Shown: positions 34,475 to 45,894, counted from the stretch's first letter. The stretch: DNA of 64,000 nucleotides from Eonycteris spelaea (GCA_003508835.1 PUFA01000003.1:24495001-24559000); one strand, 5' to 3'. Numbers and translations: made by a program. Notes: generated by a model not told the origin, from the sequence alone.

Positions 34475-35335
34475 TTTCAGGAAAGGACCATAGGATCAGA
34501 ACTTTTTATGCCTGCATGACTTTTTCATTAACCATCGGTGAAATACAGCCTCTTATTTAAAATGCGCATACGTATTTCAAAAGTAGTTTATTCAAACGTA
34601 TACAAAAGTATGGTTTTTATGCATATAATTGCTAGGCAAAAGTCAGTCTAGGGAACAAGTCAATGAAAACAATAAAATTTGGTGAACTGAGTTATTCTCT
34701 ATGATCAAAAGTCCTGAGGAAATAGTTGACTTCTTTAGTCATTAAAATAGACTTTATGCCAAAATGCATACCACTACCAGCCAGAAGTTTGAGGAGTTTG
34801 GACTCAACATGGAAACCTTGAATTCGCTTGCACAAATGAAGCACCTGTGAAAAACAAAACAACAAAAAAAGATGGGGGTCAGAGAGAATGTTGCAACAAT
34901 GTAAATCAAAGAAGGCTCCGGGGTGCTGCTCCCAGCTTATCGTCCTCTGTGACAGTTTGGGCTTTGATCTTTGTACATCTCGCGTCTGACTCCAGGTCTG
35001 AACCACTGAGAGAAGTACCCGGCTTTGATTTTAGCTGCGTCATTCAAAAGATTATGATCCAAACGCTGGCCCAAGTTTGCCCACAGAGCCAGAGATGTCA
35101 CGATGTTCTGGGATCCACACTCTGTCTCCTTGGCGAGCCCTGATGGACTGAACCATCATGCCAAAAGAGCAGCTTCATGAAATGTCAATCAAGGATCGGA
35201 GGTGGGCACTTTTTGGGTGCCGTAGACTGTTCGAACTCTGAATTTGGTCCTCTTAAGGCAGCCAGAAAAGCTTAAAACAAGATTCATGGGTATAACTGTG
35301 AATGTCTTTGAAATAAATCTATTTCAAATAGTTAC
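34475..35335. other. Single-copy sequence
   Basis: No gene or repeat recognised. Overlapping 104- and 98-residue frames lie on opposite strands at 34692-35143 without domain support. Confidence 0.4.
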
Positions 35336-35341
35336 ATACAA

Positions 35342-35400
35342 GCGCGCGCGCGCGTTTGCGCGCGGACACACACACACACACACACATACACACACACACA
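35342..35400 (+). repeat. (CG)n-(CA)n alternating tract, Z-DNA prone
   Basis: Thirteen bases of pure GC alternation, TTT, another GCGCGCGG, then about 36 bases of CA alternation with one TA step. Alternating purine-pyrimidine with a CG core is the strongest known class of Z-DNA sequence. Confidence 0.95.
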
Positions 35401-35404
35401 TCTG

Positions 35405-35885
35405 GTGATGTCATTTCATTCCAAAGAAGGTCAGCAATGAGAAATGAATGTAAAGTGTAAAATCCAGTTGCCACACACTGGATGGAATTCTGAGTACCCA
35501 CAATTTTCTTAAATCATAAGAGTTTGTGCTTTTTCCCTATAATTTCAAGTTCGGTATATTCCAAAGTTTCTCCTTATCAGTAAGAAATTGCACTCTTACA
35601 CGCCACAAAGTATGAAAACTTCCATATTTTAGAGCCCTTGATTCTAAATAATGCCCTTGATCTGATGAAGCGGTGCAGTAAATTGTTTCAATCAGATGCC
35701 TGACCAAATTGTCAGGCCACATTTAATTAAATAAAGTCCCATTTATAAGCCTCCTTTCTCAAATAGAGAATAGATTCCAAATACAACCAAATACAAATGA
35801 CATGGGTTGAGCCACCTTCTCCAAGGTATCTTGCCACCTGACTCACCTGGAAGCTCCCCACATTCATCACACAGAGCTGGCCTCG
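35405..35885. other. Single-copy sequence
   Basis: No gene recognised. Forms the downstream part of a 242-codon minus-strand frame (35727-36455) that I do not accept as coding. Confidence 0.4.
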
Positions 35886-35889
35886 TGGG

Positions 35890-36965
35890 CCAGTGACCAC
35901 ACAGTCCCCCAGGGCCCCGTGTTCTGGAGGGCCCCATGCTTGTGATTTAATACTCTGAAATTGCTGCCTTAAAATTCTTAATTTTTCTTTGGATATGTGT
36001 TTTGTAAGTGGCGTCCTATAGGACAGCGGGAGGGCGAGAGCGGAGGGACAACGTGGAGCCCGGTACACTCCAAGCCCCGCCCCTGAAGCCTCCCTGCTCT
36101 GGCCCCAGGGTCTGGTATGCCTCACTCGGCGCCCCACCCCCGGACCGTAAGATTGTTGCTGCTGGAAGGACCCACGGCTGCATCTCCCAGGGGGACTAAG
36201 GCGTGAGGGTTGCCACATTCTACTGGCTTTAGCACATTCTCTGGGTAACTCAACAGGATGACGAGCATTTTGGTCACCCCCAATCCAGGTCCTGAGTGCA
36301 CTCCTGCACCTGGAGGTCGTCGTCTGCCGGGCTGGGGCAGTGACTCTATGGAAAAGGGAGATGCCTCGCTTATCTTCCCGCCATGGCTGGGGCCTAGACT
36401 GTACCTCCAGTTTTTGGCAGGGGGCAAAGCCAGCAGTTGCCAGGCCTGAGCGCACTCAGTTTGTCAGACTTGCAGGGCAGGAATCTCCCAGACACCTGGA
36501 CAGCCGTACAACCCCGAGAAGATCCAGAGCAGGAGACAGAGCTCCTTCAGGCCCGCCCTGTACCCTGGGGACACTCTCTTCTCCTAAAGGTTTGTGAATC
36601 TGGTTTCCTTTTGTCTTTTCGAGCCAACTTGCGGCACCCTCCAGGGACAAGCCATTAGAAAAAAAAAAAAATGTGTACATTTAGTGATTACACTTAGGCT
36701 TTAAAGGTTCTATTTGCATTTAAAACTAACACTATACAATATAAAGATGAGCAAGAAATTTCATGTTAAATTTTCAGTTTTCTTTACTCAGAAGAGTATT
36801 AAAAAGCAAATAAAAAACACCTTGACAAGTTGAGAGACAGGACAGAAGAAAGGAAAAAACTTAATTTTTACTACCTTTAATGGCACTTGTTTTTCTTTTG
36901 AACAAGGGTCTGTGCATTTTAATTTCACACTGAGTTCTGCAAATTATGTAGCTGGCCCTGCTACC
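35890..36965. repeat. Ancient repeat split by a GC- and CpG-rich insert
   Basis: The left half (35890-35980: CAGGGCCCCGTG, GGCCCCATGCTTGTGATTTA, TGCTGCCTTAAAATTCTTAA) and the right half (36893-36962: TTTGAACAAGGGTCTGTGCA, TTTTAATTTCACACTGAGTT, CTGCAAATTATGTAGCTGGC) read as parts of one dispersed mammalian repeat whose name I do not recall. CTTAATTTTT occurs at both 35977-35986 and 36860-36869, a possible target duplication. The inserted part holds the most CpG-dense DNA of the window (about 36000-36650), and an A13 run at about 36659-36671. It could be a retrocopy with an A tail at 36671, or a CpG-rich regulatory segment. Origin unresolved. Confidence 0.4.
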
Positions 36966-36969
36966 ATGG

Positions 36970-37485
36970 CCTGATGAAAGCTGTGGAAGAAGTGTTAGAA
37001 AGAATCATAGTTTAAAACTCAGTTGTTGGCTGAATTTTCGTGAGGATTCCGCTCCAGGAATCTTTCCATTTCTTACTGTTCCCAGCTGATTACCTACATT
37101 TCTTATAGATCTCAAGGCCAGGCAGGTCTTCGTTCCTTCTGTTTTCCCACCTTTTATGAACTTTTTCTTTTTACCTGTGGAGTTTTCTCTTTCCAGGCTC
37201 CCATGTGGTTGGAACATAGTTGATCGTGGAAAACCATAACGTGGTTTTCTCTCATAAAAATCTATACTCTGCAACTCTTCTTTTTATTTTTTCCCACTTA
37301 AAAAAATAAATGTAACACAAAGCTATCACTCAAATAGTCTAGTCTAAGACTGATCAAAGACGAGTACTCCACTCACAGGAAATAAAATTCAAAAGAAGTC
37401 AAATTCTTTACCCATGGGTTTCTTATTCAGTCATGAGGCCCATGAGATTTTTGAAATTCCGTGTCTCCCTCCACTTCCGTCTTGC
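36970..37485. other. Single-copy sequence
   Basis: No gene or repeat recognised. Confidence 0.45.
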
Positions 37486-37489
37486 GCTA

Positions 37490-37574
37490 AGTGCATCCAA
37501 CTAGGGAGTGATAGAGCCAGGATCCAAACCCACACAGTTGGTTCAAATCATGCCCTTTACCATTACACTCATGT
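37490..37574 (-). repeat. MIR SINE, antisense fragment
   Basis: AACTAGGGAGTGATAGAGCC, AGGATCCAAACCCACACAGT and CATGCCCTTTACCATTACAC are the reverse complement of the 5' part of MIR. It abuts a MER5A. Confidence 0.7.
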
Positions 37575-37750
37575 CAGTGGCTCTCAAATTTTAGCAAGCA
37601 GAATTCGGAACGACTCGGATGTCTCATGAAAACAGATTCTTGGTTCCTACTCTCAGAGTTCAGATTCATTAGGTTGCGCTTCTGCACGTCTAACAAGTTC
37701 CCAGGTGATGCTGCAGCCACAGGTCCAGGATCCCACTTTAAGAGCCACTG
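37575..37750 (+). mobile_element. MER5A hAT-Charlie MITE, near full length
   Basis: CAGTGGCTCTCAAATTTTAG at the 5' end, GAGTTCAGATTCATTAGGTT, CTAACAAGTTCCCAGGTGAT followed by GCTGCAGCC, and CACTTTAAGAGCCACTGG at the 3' end. Both terminal inverted repeats (CAGTGG.../...CCACTG) are visible. Confidence 0.9.
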
Positions 37751-37754
37751 GCTC

Positions 37755-38325
37755 TGCCCTGGGTCAATGTCTGATGTTAAACTAATTGCAGAAAGAAACT
37801 TCATTTCCCAGAGCCCTTTCTGGCACAAAGAAGGAAATTTACCCTTGTGATCTTCCTTGCACAAGGGAGGATAACTATCCACCACAAATAGTTTTCTTTA
37901 AATCTTCGAGCAGGTTTCCAACGGAACTGCTTTTCAATCTTATCTGACGCTGCCTTTACAGCTTCACAGGTGATAGAGATCAAAAACTGTCAACGCTACA
38001 GGCACTGATTTGGGGCCATTGCTCCTTCTCTGAGCAGCCAAATTTGCCCAGTTTCTCCAAGGCCAGGTCTTCTAGAGGTATCGGTTGTCTGTTAAACTCA
38101 CGTTCTCTGTGTGGAGGTATAGAACCCACTTGTCTCATCCCACAACCGCAGTGAAAAGACAACCTACTCTCACAAGTGGAGGTGACCATTCACTTTGAAA
38201 TTCTTCGAGGCCAGAGAAGTTGTTGAACATTGTCCATCAGCTTGGAGTTTCCAGTTATACAGAACTCTGAGAATTGCCAATTGCTCTCCAGAAGTTTCTC
38301 CACTTTTACTCTGGAATAAGTTAGT
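37755..38325. other. Single-copy sequence
   Basis: No gene recognised. Frames of 103 and 91 residues are unsupported. Confidence 0.45.
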
Positions 38326-38329
38326 GCAG

Positions 38330-38560
38330 TAAATTTGTTTAATGTGTTCATTATAAAAATAAATTTTAAAATTTACAGGCAATTTGGAAAAGAAGACATA
38401 AATGACCCATAATCTCACCACTCTTAACAAAGCTGATTTTAGCATTCTGGCTTTTTTCTAGTCTTATTTCCATCCATATTATTTAACATGGTCATAATTT
38501 GTAATTATATTGTCAATAATTCTCTTTTCACTTAACATTATACAGTATAATAACCCATGT
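38330..38560 (-). repeat. L1M-type 3' region, antisense (tentative)
   Basis: ATAAATGACCCATAATCTCA, CCACTCTTAACAAAGCTGAT, TAGCATTCTGGCTTTTTTCT, AGTCTTATTTCCATCCATAT and CTTTTCACTTAACATTATAC follow the frequent old L1 3' pattern (ACCCATAATCCCACCACCC, TTTCACTTAACAATAT). Subfamily not determined. Confidence 0.5.
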
Positions 38561-38564
38561 AATT

Positions 38565-39945
38565 ACTTAGACTTCAAACACAGAAGGGTCTTTAAACATC
38601 CGCAGCGTTTCCTTTGAACAGTGTTATGACGCACTCAACGGTCGTATTTAAGATGCATCAACCTTTCACTTAGATTCCGAGGCTTTTTCTGTTTGTTCAT
38701 TTTTGCTCTGTGGTATTTATTCAGATGGTTCGGTGCTTCCCCCAAGGGGAGGGGGCCTCTCAAGTTCTACTTAGGTATGTCCAAGTTCACAGATCAAAAC
38801 TCATGACATGTCTTTTGGTTAGAGACCAGCTCACTCTTTGGGTTTCTCATTCTGCTCCCTCATTTCTGGTATGGTCTCCACAGAACTGGGCAGCAATACG
38901 TTCCTTTGGTAGCATCTTCATTAAAGATGCTTCCTTCATTTATTTTGGGGAAAAGCACCCTTTTCCCACCAGAATGCCCTCACATTCCTATTCATCCATC
39001 CCAGCTCTACCAATTCTGCAGGCCACCCTGATGCGGTCTGTATGTGACCTCATCTGGACAAGATTGCAGCCTCTCATGGGGCTCTCGTGTAGCCCGTGCT
39101 CCTGTTCGTACTACAGGCTCTATTGTCCCCACCCTGCGCTAAGGGCCTTTGTCCTCTAGGCTCTGCATTGTGTTGCAAACACTGTGCAGTAAACATAAAA
39201 ACAGGGGTCAGGACTGAAGTGAGACATGATCAGGGCCATGAAAGCCCTACTATCATCTGACACTGCTCCATTTTATGAGGTTTTCTGTTAGAAAATTAAA
39301 TAATTTATTAGGTTTTAAAAATCAACTACCGGGTAGGAAAAAAAATGTTAACCATTAAAAGATTATCAAGGAAAACTATAACAGAATAATCATAGAGTGC
39401 CTTCAAACCTATTCTTTCACAAAAAGAGCCTCGTAAAGAGGTACCATTTCAGGTAAAGGCAATTAATTGTACATGAACTGGTATGAGCAATAAAGCTTCA
39501 TGAAGAAACTGAGAAACCAGTTAGTGGTCTGCATTTCCTGCTCCCTCTGATTCTGACCCCTCTCCCACTCTATACAAACATCCCTTAACACGCACACACA
39601 CACCGTCGACACATAAATACATGCACACAACACGCATGTGCTTTGGTCTGGTAAGAAATAGAAAGTTTAATTCACATATACCATAATTTAAAGAGAAATA
39701 TCAGGTTTTCAGTACTATAAGAATTTGTGGAGAATAATTGAGTAAAATGAACTTTCCAAAAGGCAAATATTAGAAAGGTCATTCAAACTAAGTTTATATA
39801 CTACAAAAGTAAGTTGAGCTACTAAACAATTATTTAATATTTTTAACTCACAGCAAACTTAAGTTTTCCTTAATGCAGTTTTAATTTGTTTGTGTAAGTT
39901 ATCTAACTACTTGAATCAATGCTGCACTTTGGCTACCATTGTGCA
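38565..39945. other. Single-copy sequence; 149-codon frame not supported
   Basis: A plus-strand frame at 38710-39159 gives 149 residues with no domain, no membrane or signal pattern and no splice evidence. A CA-rich patch at 39590-39640 carries several isolated CpGs. Confidence 0.4.

Positions 39946-39948
<3 letters not shown>

Positions 39949-39989
<41 letters not shown>
39949..39989 (+). repeat. (GT)n microsatellite
   Basis: About twenty perfect GT units. Likely polymorphic. Confidence 0.97.
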
Positions 39990-39990
<1 letters not shown>

Positions 39991-40379
39991 AGGGGAACAG
40001 CCTTATATAAAACAAAGACAAATTCCGCCTTCAGATATTCACTCATAAATCCCTCTAATTTCATGTCAACATGCACACATTTTTCTGAGCAAAGAATTTG
40101 GCCGAGATCAACCAAATGCTAATTTAACGTTCTTGTCAGATTTAACAAATTATGTGTAACTCGGTGCATATGCTCATCAAGTTTTTAGAGATGAAGAGCA
40201 TATTTACCCCAGTCAATATTCATGTCTTTGAGAAAAGTTATTTTTTCTTCTTTTCTATATTGGTGCTTTGACATGAGATCAAGTGTATCTGCTTATTTAC
40301 TCTAAAAGGATAGTCCTAATTCGACCATCAGAAAATAGTGAAGATTTTCTATCTCATTACGATGTTTTCTTAATCATAC

Positions 40380-40960
40380 CTGAACTTGGAGCAGTAATCT
40401 TGATTGGTTAGCTCTGCATTACAATCAATAACAACCGGAAAATACATATGGGTTGCATGAATTTGAAATCTCATCTGACATCTGAGTAATGTTAATCTTG
40501 TTTATATGACAACCTCATTATGGTGCATAATTGCTCAGCAATCTTCTAGCAAATACTGGGTTAAAAACGCATGGAAGATGCTTGTTCTTCTCGTTATTAA
40601 TTAGCACGTGTCCACTTCGCCAGATCCAGTGCCCAAACTTCATTTGTTATGTTCAGCCAAATGCATGAATAGGTTTGGAGTAATTATTTTCCAACATCAT
40701 CTAATACCTCTCTGCACATCAATTAAAAATCCTCTTAACAAGGAACTGCATTTTGTTTGAGATCAAATGCCTGGTCCAAAGCTATATCAATCATGTCGAG
40801 CTAATTAGTGGCTCTGCTTTATATCATTTGTTTTACTTTATTATTTCATTGTACACTTCCTAATGAAACCAATTGAACAATTTTTAAATCTTTGTTCAAT
40901 TAATTGAAGGCTTAAAGGCCAGCTACCTAGTCAGGCTTTCTTCACTTTGAAAAGAAATAC
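40380..40960. promoter_or_regulatory. Candidate conserved enhancer-like element
   Basis: A repeat-free stretch with high-complexity AT-rich sequence and many homeodomain-type cores: ATTGGTTAGC, CAATCAATAA, TTATTAATTAG at about 40594-40604 followed directly by a CACGTG E-box (40605-40610), AGCTAATTAGTGG, and the 14-base palindrome TTCAATTAATTGAA (40895-40908). It also has ATTGCTCAGCAAT (40530-40542) and an inverted repeat AATTGAACAA/TTGTTCAATT (40871-40880 and 40892-40901). This texture is typical of developmental enhancers in gene deserts. Conservation is inferred, not measured. Confidence 0.4.
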
Positions 40961-40964
40961 GTGC

Positions 40965-42555
40965 GAAGGTGGAAGAGAGGGGAGCCCACAGACGCATTAT
41001 TATACCTATTTACTTTCTGAAGTGCCCACTCTATAGATACAAGTTTTAAAAGGTTTATCACCGCTCTTATACTGCTTGCAAATAATTCACTGCTCACCAC
41101 ACCTTTACAGCTTTTCTCTACGTGCTGAACCATTTCAGAAGGATGAGTTGAAACAATAATAGGAGATGTAGGGCAGTTAATCTTGAAGACTGCGCATAGA
41201 AGCTCTCTAAATTACTGTGTATTTCTGTCAGCGTTTTATAAACTGGCTGTCCAGCTTTCTTCCTTAGTGCAAAAAAATGCTGAGTTGTGAAAACTGTTTT
41301 CTAGAGCTCCTTTGGGGTCGGGATAGAGCTGTGGATTCCAATATGAATATGAATGGATTAAATGCATACTAACTACCTACAGTGGGAAACTTCAGTGAGG
41401 GGAAGGACCCATTCCGGCTCTTTAGAATTTCCGCTTGCTCATCAGAACCAGGCCTCAGCGCTGGCTGGGCAGGACAGACACTCAGGGCCAGGAGAAAGCT
41501 GCCTTATTCGCGCCTAGCATAGGACATCCTGGCTGTGACCTCTGTCACCCCCACCTCCCCAGTTGATATCCATTTTGCTTGATAAAAACTCCCTCGATTC
41601 ACCAAATCCTGGTGCAAAGTGATTTTCCCTGTCACAAAGCGTACCACGATTAGTTCAAAATCAGGGAAGTTAACGGTCAAAGTAGAGCTAATTTTCTCCA
41701 GTGCTGGCTGCTCTAAAGGGCCCTCTTCCTCACAAACTCGGATCCATTTCAACTAAACAAAACTGACAAATCGACAGATGTCAGAGCCTCCAACAATGGG
41801 CTGTGGTTCTCTCTTCGGTCTGTGCCAGAAGAAGACAAATCAAGACCAGCTCTTCTGAATAGTTACGCTGGATTTTAAAATGTTACAGAGTAGTGCAAGT
41901 CTATAAATTTACGGCATGTATTTACACATTTATTATTTTGAAAATAAACCGACGAGAGGAATTTTATCCAAGGATAAGAAGGGTGAGAATTTTTTTTTAA
42001 ACTCTTACAGATTTGAAAATCTTCTAGAATCACTAGGGGATGGAGATGAAAAAACTCGGGAATCCCTTAATTTACTTGTTCCTCGCCCAGACGTCTGTTC
42101 TTCATAATGATTAAGTTACTAATGTTTATTTGTCAGTAATAATTGAATTTTACACCAAAGTGAATTATCGAAACAAATGAACAGCTCTGCTGCAATTTTA
42201 AATAGTCTTCTTTGCAAATTATCTCCCATGATTTATATTAATCCTATGGGGAAGGCAAAGAAAAATTGTATGAGGATGGATGGTTTGGATTTAATGTAAA
42301 TGGATAAAAGTGTGTGATGGCTTCTCATGGTTCTGCTAATGAATTTAACATGATACCCTTCTGGCTCCGGCATTCATTTCAAAATCTATGTAGCAAGTCC
42401 AAACATAAATCTTCAAAAGGTCTGGAGGTTAGACCACCTCATGCTCCACTCTAAGAGAGACAGACACAGATTTTACTCAAAATCACATCACTTTAATTAC
42501 CCAGAGAAATCTGTGACTTAGAAGGCTAAGCACCTCTATAAAACACCCTTTTGCA
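40965..42555. other. Repeat-poor sequence, second enhancer-like block
   Basis: Continues the repeat-poor zone. Within it, 41860-42360 again has dense AT-rich, high-complexity sequence: CATAATGATTAAGTTACTAA, CAGTAATAATTGAATTTTAC and CCCATGATTTATATTAATCC. It may be a second conserved element. No gene recognised. Confidence 0.35.
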
Positions 42556-42559
42556 ACTT

Positions 42560-42720
42560 GCTCAGGACTCATCTGATTGTAAGAATTTCCCTTTTCCTGC
42601 CAATACAGACTTAAACTCAGTTTCTATTTCTCATAAGAAGCCTTCCCTGAAATGCTTGCCCACTGATCTTTCCGCCTAATTTCTGCCCATACCATAATGC
42701 TTTTCATCTATTCCAGCAAG
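42560..42720 (+). repeat. L2 LINE fragment
   Basis: TGCTCAGGACTCATCTGATT, CATAAGAAGCCTTCCCTGAA, ATGCTTGCCCACTGATCTTT and ATAATGCTTTTCATCTATTC resemble the L2 block that includes GAGGCCTTCCCTGACCACCC. Diverged. Confidence 0.55.
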
Positions 42721-42747
42721 TTCCCAAATCTTTGCTGGTCATTCTAG

Positions 42748-42882
42748 CTCAAAGTTCCCAAGCTTCTGTAATGATTGAAATCATCTGGGAAATACAGATC
42801 CCCAGGTGTCTTCTCTAGAGATTCTACTTTAATAAATTGGGGGTGGGGCCCAAGAAACAGTTTAACAAGCAAACCAGGCTAT
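42748..42882 (+). mobile_element. MER5A hAT-Charlie MITE, partial
   Basis: AAAGTTCCCAAGCTTCTGTA, GAAATCATCTGGGAAATACA, GATCCCCAGGTGTCTTCTCT, AGAGATTCTACTTTAATAAA and TGGGGGTGGGGCCCAAGAAA follow MER5A from the 5' end. The 3' part is lost. Confidence 0.8.
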
Positions 42883-43289
42883 TTATATCATCACGAAAGT
42901 TCTAAGACGTGCTGGGAGAAGGCATGGATCATGTTCTCTGAATGCTTAAGCGACTACAGCATATACCACACCTTTCTGTCCACATTTTTTACTGCCATGT
43001 AATATTCTATAAGTATTTCATTGCTGTCTCCCTTGTGGAGTTGTGACTATCTTGAATGTGGAGAATTCTTTATTTTGGACATTTCCATTCCATCTAATCC
43101 ACCTTGAAAACCAAGGATAATTTATAGGTTTTTGATAAGAGATAATTGGATATAATTTAAATGAAAGTGTTGCCACCACTTTGACTGCAGGAGACACAGA
43201 AGAGAAGGTGAATGGCCGATGAGAACAAGAGGAACAGGAAGAGTTTTCTGTCTTCTGAAGGTAAGAAAATTTGTCATACCAAACTCAAC

Positions 43290-43460
43290 ATTTATTGACC
43301 TTTTTCTGTTGAAGTAATATTTGCAGAAATTTTAGAAAACATGAAAAACACAAACTTTTTTAAAAAAAGAGTCATCAGTGTGACCACTAAGAATTTACCA
43401 TTTAACAATGGTAATATTTTGTTATTTCTCTAATTACTATAAACCTAGTTCTTCAACTTG
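43290..43460 (-). repeat. Old L1-type 3' region, antisense (tentative)
   Basis: GAAAACATGAAAAACACAAA, TTTAAAAAAAGAGTCATCAG, TTACCATTTAACAATGGTAA and TATTTTGTTATTTCTC resemble the same L1 3' pattern as 38330-38560. The preceding 42885-43285 is unassigned. Confidence 0.4.
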
Positions 43461-43559
43461 CAAATTGCCATTTGCTTCATCAGAAAGTCCCTTGTGGATT
43501 TGGTGAATTTGACCTTTGCCCATGATGGGGGCGGCCAGGGAAGTGTATCTCCTTTGTGT

Positions 43560-45560
43560 CTTTAGAGCTCACATTGTTGGGTCCCATGTATCTAGTAGTT
43601 ATATGTTTTTGTTTTTAATATCTAAATATGGAATTTATTTGGAATTTATCCTAATGCAGAAAGTGAGTTTTAATTTTATCTTCCACTAGATAGACATCTA
43701 GTTATCTCAATATACTTAAATATGCAAATGCAATTACATGAATTTCTGGATTTTCTGCTCTATTCACGAGCTAGCACCATGTTATTTTAATTATAGAGGG
43801 TTTTAATATGTTTTTCTACTGAGTAGGGCTAATACATATCATTGTTTTTCCTTTCAGAATTGTATAGCTATTTTTTTTTTTCTTTCAAGTAAACTTTATA
43901 ACCAATTTATCTTGCTAAAGAAAAAGATATTATGGTATTTTTCTTGATAATAAATTAAATTTATCTTTGTAATATAGAATTTTCCTATGTAGAAAAAAAG
44001 GTGGGTCAAAAATAGATCTTCTTTTACTTCTTCTTTGGGGAGTATTCATGATAGTTACTTTTTTAAAAGCTTTCTTTTATAAATACATTTATAAAATTTG
44101 AGAGGTTTTCCCATTGATTCTTGGTTTCTCCAGATTTATAATCCTGCCGCTTGCAAAAAGAAGTAGTATTTACTTCTTGTATATGAATTCTTTTGCCTTT
44201 AATGCTCTTCTGTGTATCACATATCAGATAATACCTTTAATGTATTATTAGATAATAGTGATTATAGTGGGCATCCTTTACTTGTTCCCAGATTTAGCAG
44301 AAAAACCTTTGATGGTTCTCTACTAATTAAGAAGCCGGCTCTATCAATCTGTCATCTCTCTTTAAGAAAATAGCCATTCATTTCTACTTTATTGAGTATA
44401 TTTTATTGTGAATGGGTGCTAAAATTTTCAAATATTTTTATACATTTGTAGAAATATATGAATTTTCTTCATAGTTATATAAATATGATGAATTATAATA
44501 ATCAATTTTTAAATGTTGAACTTTCTTGCAAAAATCTCATTTAGCCATGATGTATTTTCTTTTTAATGTGCCATTGGATTCTGAATACTAATAGTTCATA
44601 TACTTTTTCCATTGGTTTTTATAAAAGAGATTGTTGTATTGCTTACATTTTATGTGCAATCTTTCTGTTGTCCTGGGTATTCTTTCTTGACTCTCCTTAA
44701 GTTTTTTGATGTATGAAAGTTGTTGAGTCATTGGTTCCATATTAATAGCTATTTTATCTTCATTGCGAATTTAGCTTCTGTCATATAAACTTATCTGTCA
44801 CTTGTAATGCATTTTGGTCTGATTTCTACCTTGTCAGGAAATAAGATCGCAACCCTGCTTCCTTTATGTTTTCATTTCCTGGTATATCTTTGTCTATTCT
44901 TTTGTTTTTAACTTTTCTGATCTCTTGGCTTTCCATACATATTTTGTATATAGCATGGGGAATTTTGTTGCTGTCAATGTGTTTCTAGTCATTTTGCTTA
45001 TCTAAAGAATGTTTACAAAAAAGTGTTTGAGGAGCGTCATGGAAAGAACACTTTCCAAGTGTTCAAAGTGTTCTGGAAAGAATATCTTTTGAATTCTATT
45101 TTGCATGTCATATTAATTTCCCCGTAGCTTTTATGTTTGGAAGTCTCTTTGGCTGGGTATAAAATCTTTGACTTTCTTTATTTCCTTTAGTCTGTAAAAA
45201 AATATGTTGCTCCATTATCTTTTTCCATAAATCATCATAATTAAAAAGTCTGATGAAAATGTGTTTTTTTACCTTATAAGTAACATTTTAATTTGCATTG
45301 TTTTTTCCAATTGAGGGGATGGTGTTTCCTAGATGACCAAATTTTATTTATACACATTTTTTTTTTATTGAAAGTCCACTAATTTTACTAGTGTACATCT
45401 TGGTGCTGGTTGTTCTAAGCTGATGTTCACAGGAATATGGTGTTCCCTTTCAATATACAGTTTTGAGACTTTGTTTATTTCAGGAATATTTCCTTAATTA
45501 TAGTTTTTAGGGTTTCTTCTTTCCCATTGCTTTTTCTGCTATTTTTTTTTAAATAATAAA
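43560..45560 (-). repeat. Ancient L1 (L1M/HAL1-type) ORF2 remnant, antisense
   Basis: About 2 kb reads as reverse-complement L1 ORF2 and 3' end: TTTATTTGGAATTTATCCTA, GCACCATGTTATTTTAATTA, GTGGGCATCCTTTACTTGTT, TTGAGTATATTTTATTGTGA followed by ATGGGTGCTAAAATTTTCAA, TAGCCATGATGTATTTTCTT, CCATTGGATTCTGAATACTA and GGTCTGATTTCTACCTTGTC. The strong AT bias and many stops show long decay. No intact frame over about 60 codons. Confidence 0.65.
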
Positions 45561-45704
45561 TTTATGTAAGATTTGCGGTGACATTTAATTTTAAGGTAAA
45601 TGTTAAACCCCTGTTTTTGAATGTGGTGGTGATGGTGACATAGGGTGAGAGAGTCATGGGGAAAAAGCAGCCTAATACTCATCTTGGTTCAGAGAAAGAA
45701 TACT

Positions 45705-45890
45705 ACCTTCAAAGCTGGCAAAAGAGTTTGAGTTCTGGCTCTGTCTTATCCTCTCTGAGTCTTGGTTACCTCATTAGTAAAGTGAAAATATAGTTCTACT
45801 TATATCACAGGGGGCTTGCGAGGATCAAATGAGATGCTAATCTTGAAAGAGATTTTAAAAAGCCTATAAACTGTAGAGAACCAAAAAATA
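45705..45890 (+). repeat. MIR SINE
   Basis: AGTTTGAGTTCTGGCTCTGT, CTTATCCTCTCTGAGTCTTG, GTTACCTCATTAGTAAAGTG, AAAATATAGTTCTACTTATA and GGCTTGCGAGGATCAAATGA match the MIR core and 3' half. Confidence 0.8.
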
Positions 45891-45894
45891 TAAT

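Noticed and set aside
35727..36455. 242-codon open frame on the minus strand, the longest in the window
   Set aside because: It crosses the junction between an ancient repeat and the CpG-rich insert, has no recognisable domain, and GC-rich DNA yields long chance frames. Competing frames open on both strands of the same segment.
38710..39159. 149-codon plus-strand frame
   Set aside because: No recognisable domain and no supporting splice or promoter context.
39949..39989. GT tract as a Z-DNA element of special interest
   Set aside because: Ordinary GT microsatellite without a CG core, common in mammals.
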